DNA from: Parachlorella kessleri
Lineage: Eukaryota > Chlorophyta > Trebouxiophyceae > Chlorellales > Chlorellaceae
Reading direction: 5' to 3'
Length of the DNA: 21,929 nucleotides
Assembly: GCA_001598975.1 (NCBI GenBank)
Contig: BBXU01002984.1
Coordinates: 1 to 21,929, forward strand
A model generated the notes under the pieces. It did no database searches and was not told where the DNA came from. It saw only the letters and a program-made list of their open reading frames with translations. A program made the position numbers and the translations under genes. Below are positions 20,161 through 21,929 of this stretch, one piece after another. How positions within the stretch are numbered: the first letter of the stretch is position 1; each line of letters opens with the position of its first letter.

Positions 20161-21472
20161 GGGCGGAGACTTCTAATGCATAGCTGTGATATTAGCCACC
20201 CATGAGCGGTGCTTCGGGTTTGAGTAACGTGGTCCTGCTTCAGTGTCTGTGGCTTGCTGGTCAAGTGCTGACTTGTTTCGAGTCCTGCTGGTGTTTCCGC
20301 TGTGAACGCAATGTGTAGCGTGGTCTGTGCCGTGCCGCCCTGCTGCATGGACCAGCCATTGACTGGTGCATGGATGCGGCAGTGGGTGGCCTGCCTGCAT
20401 GGCCCGCACTGGTTGTTGTCGCACTGGCCTGATACCTCACAGTACACTGGCAAAAATTGCAAACACTGTGCATCTGTGGGCATGGGCTTGCTCAGGCTTG
20501 TCTTGAGCCTTTAATACTAGACACTGATTTCTGTAGCGCTGCACACCAGGTTGGCGGAAGTGACCGGCAGGACTACTAGTAGGCCCGTGTCTCACTGCCA
20601 GAAACCGCTTTTAATACGCTCTGTGGCCTAACTGTGGAGATTTTGGTGTTGCTGGCAGAGGCTGTAACCCAGCGTACTGCTAGGCGTATCAGTTGGGGTT
20701 GCTGGCAGGACGGCCGCGGCCCGCATTGTTAGGTGTGTAGTCCTGCCGTTACATAACCGCGCCTGCATATCGTATACCCTGTCTAATGCAGCCAAGTGAA
20801 TCCAGGGCACTTACACACACGACAGGCTGCGCTAGCTGCTGGAGCCCTGTTCGCAATCCCATCGGACTCCCCCCCCCTCCGGCGCCCAATCTCGTAATCA
20901 CATCGTCAGGGTGTGCAATGCCTCTTGCCTTGATCTTGGCATCTAAAATTCGTCTTTCCTTTGTTCCGCTTTTGGCTGGGAGAAGGCTATGGCATTTGCG
21001 GGTCCCTGGCGCGATGCTAGCTAACAAGTCTGGCTGTAGCAGATGAAGGCTGAACGGCAGAGAAGCAAACATGCCCGCCGAGAACTGCACGACACCAAAC
21101 ACGCCCCCGTGCTACAATGGTTTGTCACACTTGACGAGTTTGACCCGTGTCGTCCGCCAAAGCCATGTGTCTGGCATGTCCTTTGCTCTTGACAGCTACT
21201 CCTTGCAAGCAATAGCCCAGCTTAGCTCTTTCAAAATGCGCAGGGGTGCTCACCTTTGTGCCTGAGACGTGCGGAAGCGTCAGGCCTTGGGATGCCAACC
21301 AGAATGGCGCTGATGACTTCACTCCCACACAAGGGAGTTATTACGTTGTACGTCCTGATATCAAGCAAAAAACCAACAGGCATGCGTGATAGCGCTGAGC
21401 GAGTGCTTTACCTGAGGTACTACTGGCTGTAAGGCAGTGGGCCTGACGGCAAGGAGAGGTGTATGTGTGCAG
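20161..21472. other. Intergenic stretch with the CCCH 3' UTR and the unresolved 5' part of the next gene
   Basis: No complete gene is supported here. The left half should be 3' UTR; GTTGCTGGCAG occurs twice, about 50 bp apart, around 20650-20710. An ATG at 21071 in an AAAC-ATG context, favourable for green algae, opens a frame starting MPAENCTTPNTPPCYN. It could be the first exon of the downstream membrane protein, but no donor with the right phase was found. A minus-strand frame at 21102-20749 has no recognisable domain. Confidence 0.4.
20663..20667 (+). terminator. Candidate polyadenylation signal of the CCCH gene (TGTAA)
   Basis: TGTAA lies about 500 bp after the CCCH stop codon, a plausible 3' UTR length for a chlorophyte gene. 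Assignment rests on the motif alone. Confidence 0.4.
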
Positions 21473-21929
21473 GACAAAATACCGTCAATGGTGCCTGGTA
21501 TCGTCCTGGGGGCCATAAGCTTGGTGGGGTTCCTGCTGATGCTCATATGGGTAAGTGCTAGTATCGTCCACTCCTGCCTGTGTCTGCAGCCATGGGCCTG
21601 CGCTCCCGCCCCCGCTTTCTGGGCTCCTTGGCAAGCCCACGCTCCGCTCCACTGTGCCAGCCTGGCTAGCTGCTCGATCTGTGTGGCCCTGTGCAGATAT
21701 GCGTCAGGTTCTGCCGGCGGAGAAGGCTGGCCCGGGCCCGAGAGCAGGAGCCTCTTATGGGGGGAGGGGGGCCTGGCGAGCAGTTCCTCACTTCAGCCGG
21801 GGGGTATAGCCCCACTACGCCCCAACTGAACGTTGGTGGGTTTCCAGGGGAAGGCTCCTGCGTTGGCTGCCGGCGATGCATGCATGGGAAGGAAGCAAGC
21901 GCAGGCGTCACCACACAGGGAAGCGAAAT
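21473..21929 (+). CDS. Single-pass membrane protein, partial (5' end unresolved, 3' end outside window)
   Basis: Two exons are visible. Exon 21473-21550, bounded by GTGTGCAG and GGTAAGT, is phase 0-0 and encodes 26 residues, with a membrane helix reading VPGIVLGAISLVGFLLMLIW. The next exon starts at 21697 after CCCTGTGCAG and stays open to the window edge. It begins ICVRFCRRRRLARAREQEPL, a basic Cys-containing juxtamembrane stretch followed by a Gly/Pro/Thr-rich tail, fitting a cytosolic side by the positive-inside rule. An internal intron ending in TTTCCAG at about 21848 is possible. The N-terminal exon is not identified, and no family is recognised. Confidence 0.6.

Noticed and set aside
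20749..21102. 117-codon minus-strand frame
   Set aside because: It has no known motif, no clear splice partner and mixed codon use, so it is not listed as a gene.
1..21929. CRISPR arrays, tRNA or rRNA genes, transposons with terminal repeats
   Set aside because: Read-through found no spaced identical repeats, cloverleaf-like sequence, rRNA core motif or transposase domain. A tRNAscan-SE or Infernal run would be needed to exclude small RNAs fully.

Overview
The window looks like nuclear DNA of a green alga (Chlorophyta). It is GC-rich, the genes carry many introns with GTGAGT/GTAAGT-like donors and (T/C)GCAG acceptors, and coding exons favour CTG, GAG, CAG and GGC codons. TGTAA motifs, the chlorophyte polyadenylation signal, lie downstream of stop codons. 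The species cannot be fixed from sequence alone. No prokaryotic operon, CRISPR array, rRNA, tRNA or intact transposon was recognised.

Layout, left to right. (1) Minus strand, about 3265 down to 325 and off the left edge: a TBC-domain Rab GTPase-activating protein of the Gyp1/TBC1D22 type, 3' end missing. (2) Plus strand, 3543-10210: a complete 14-exon kinesin of about 1292 residues, with a neck-linker-type motor behind a 411-residue Gln/Gly-rich extension. (3) 10211-12105: a convergent gap without a supportable gene. (4) Minus strand, 15103 down to 12106: a 7-exon multi-pass membrane protein of unrecognised family, with a probable one-base frame break in exon 4. (5) Plus strand, 15886-20160: a complete 7-exon gene of 539 residues carrying six CCCH zinc fingers, one per exon. 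(6) Plus strand, 21473 to the right edge: the start region of a single-pass membrane protein, cut by the window.

Two pairs are head to head (TBC/kinesin and membrane protein/CCCH), so 3266-3542 and 15104-15885 should each hold promoters for both directions. The kinesin and membrane-protein genes converge. The genes do not form an obvious pathway: they suggest vesicle traffic (Rab-GAP), microtubule motor work (kinesin), RNA binding (CCCH) and two membrane proteins.

Exon joins were derived by hand from GT/AG sites, phase agreement and family similarity. Every join in the kinesin and CCCH genes keeps phase. The TBC 5' end, part of the membrane-protein gene and the 5' end of the last gene are less certain. 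The most striking item is the CCCH gene, whose five internal finger exons are all phase 0-0 and cut at the same point of the finger lead-in. Next are exon-derived duplications inside introns of the TBC gene.
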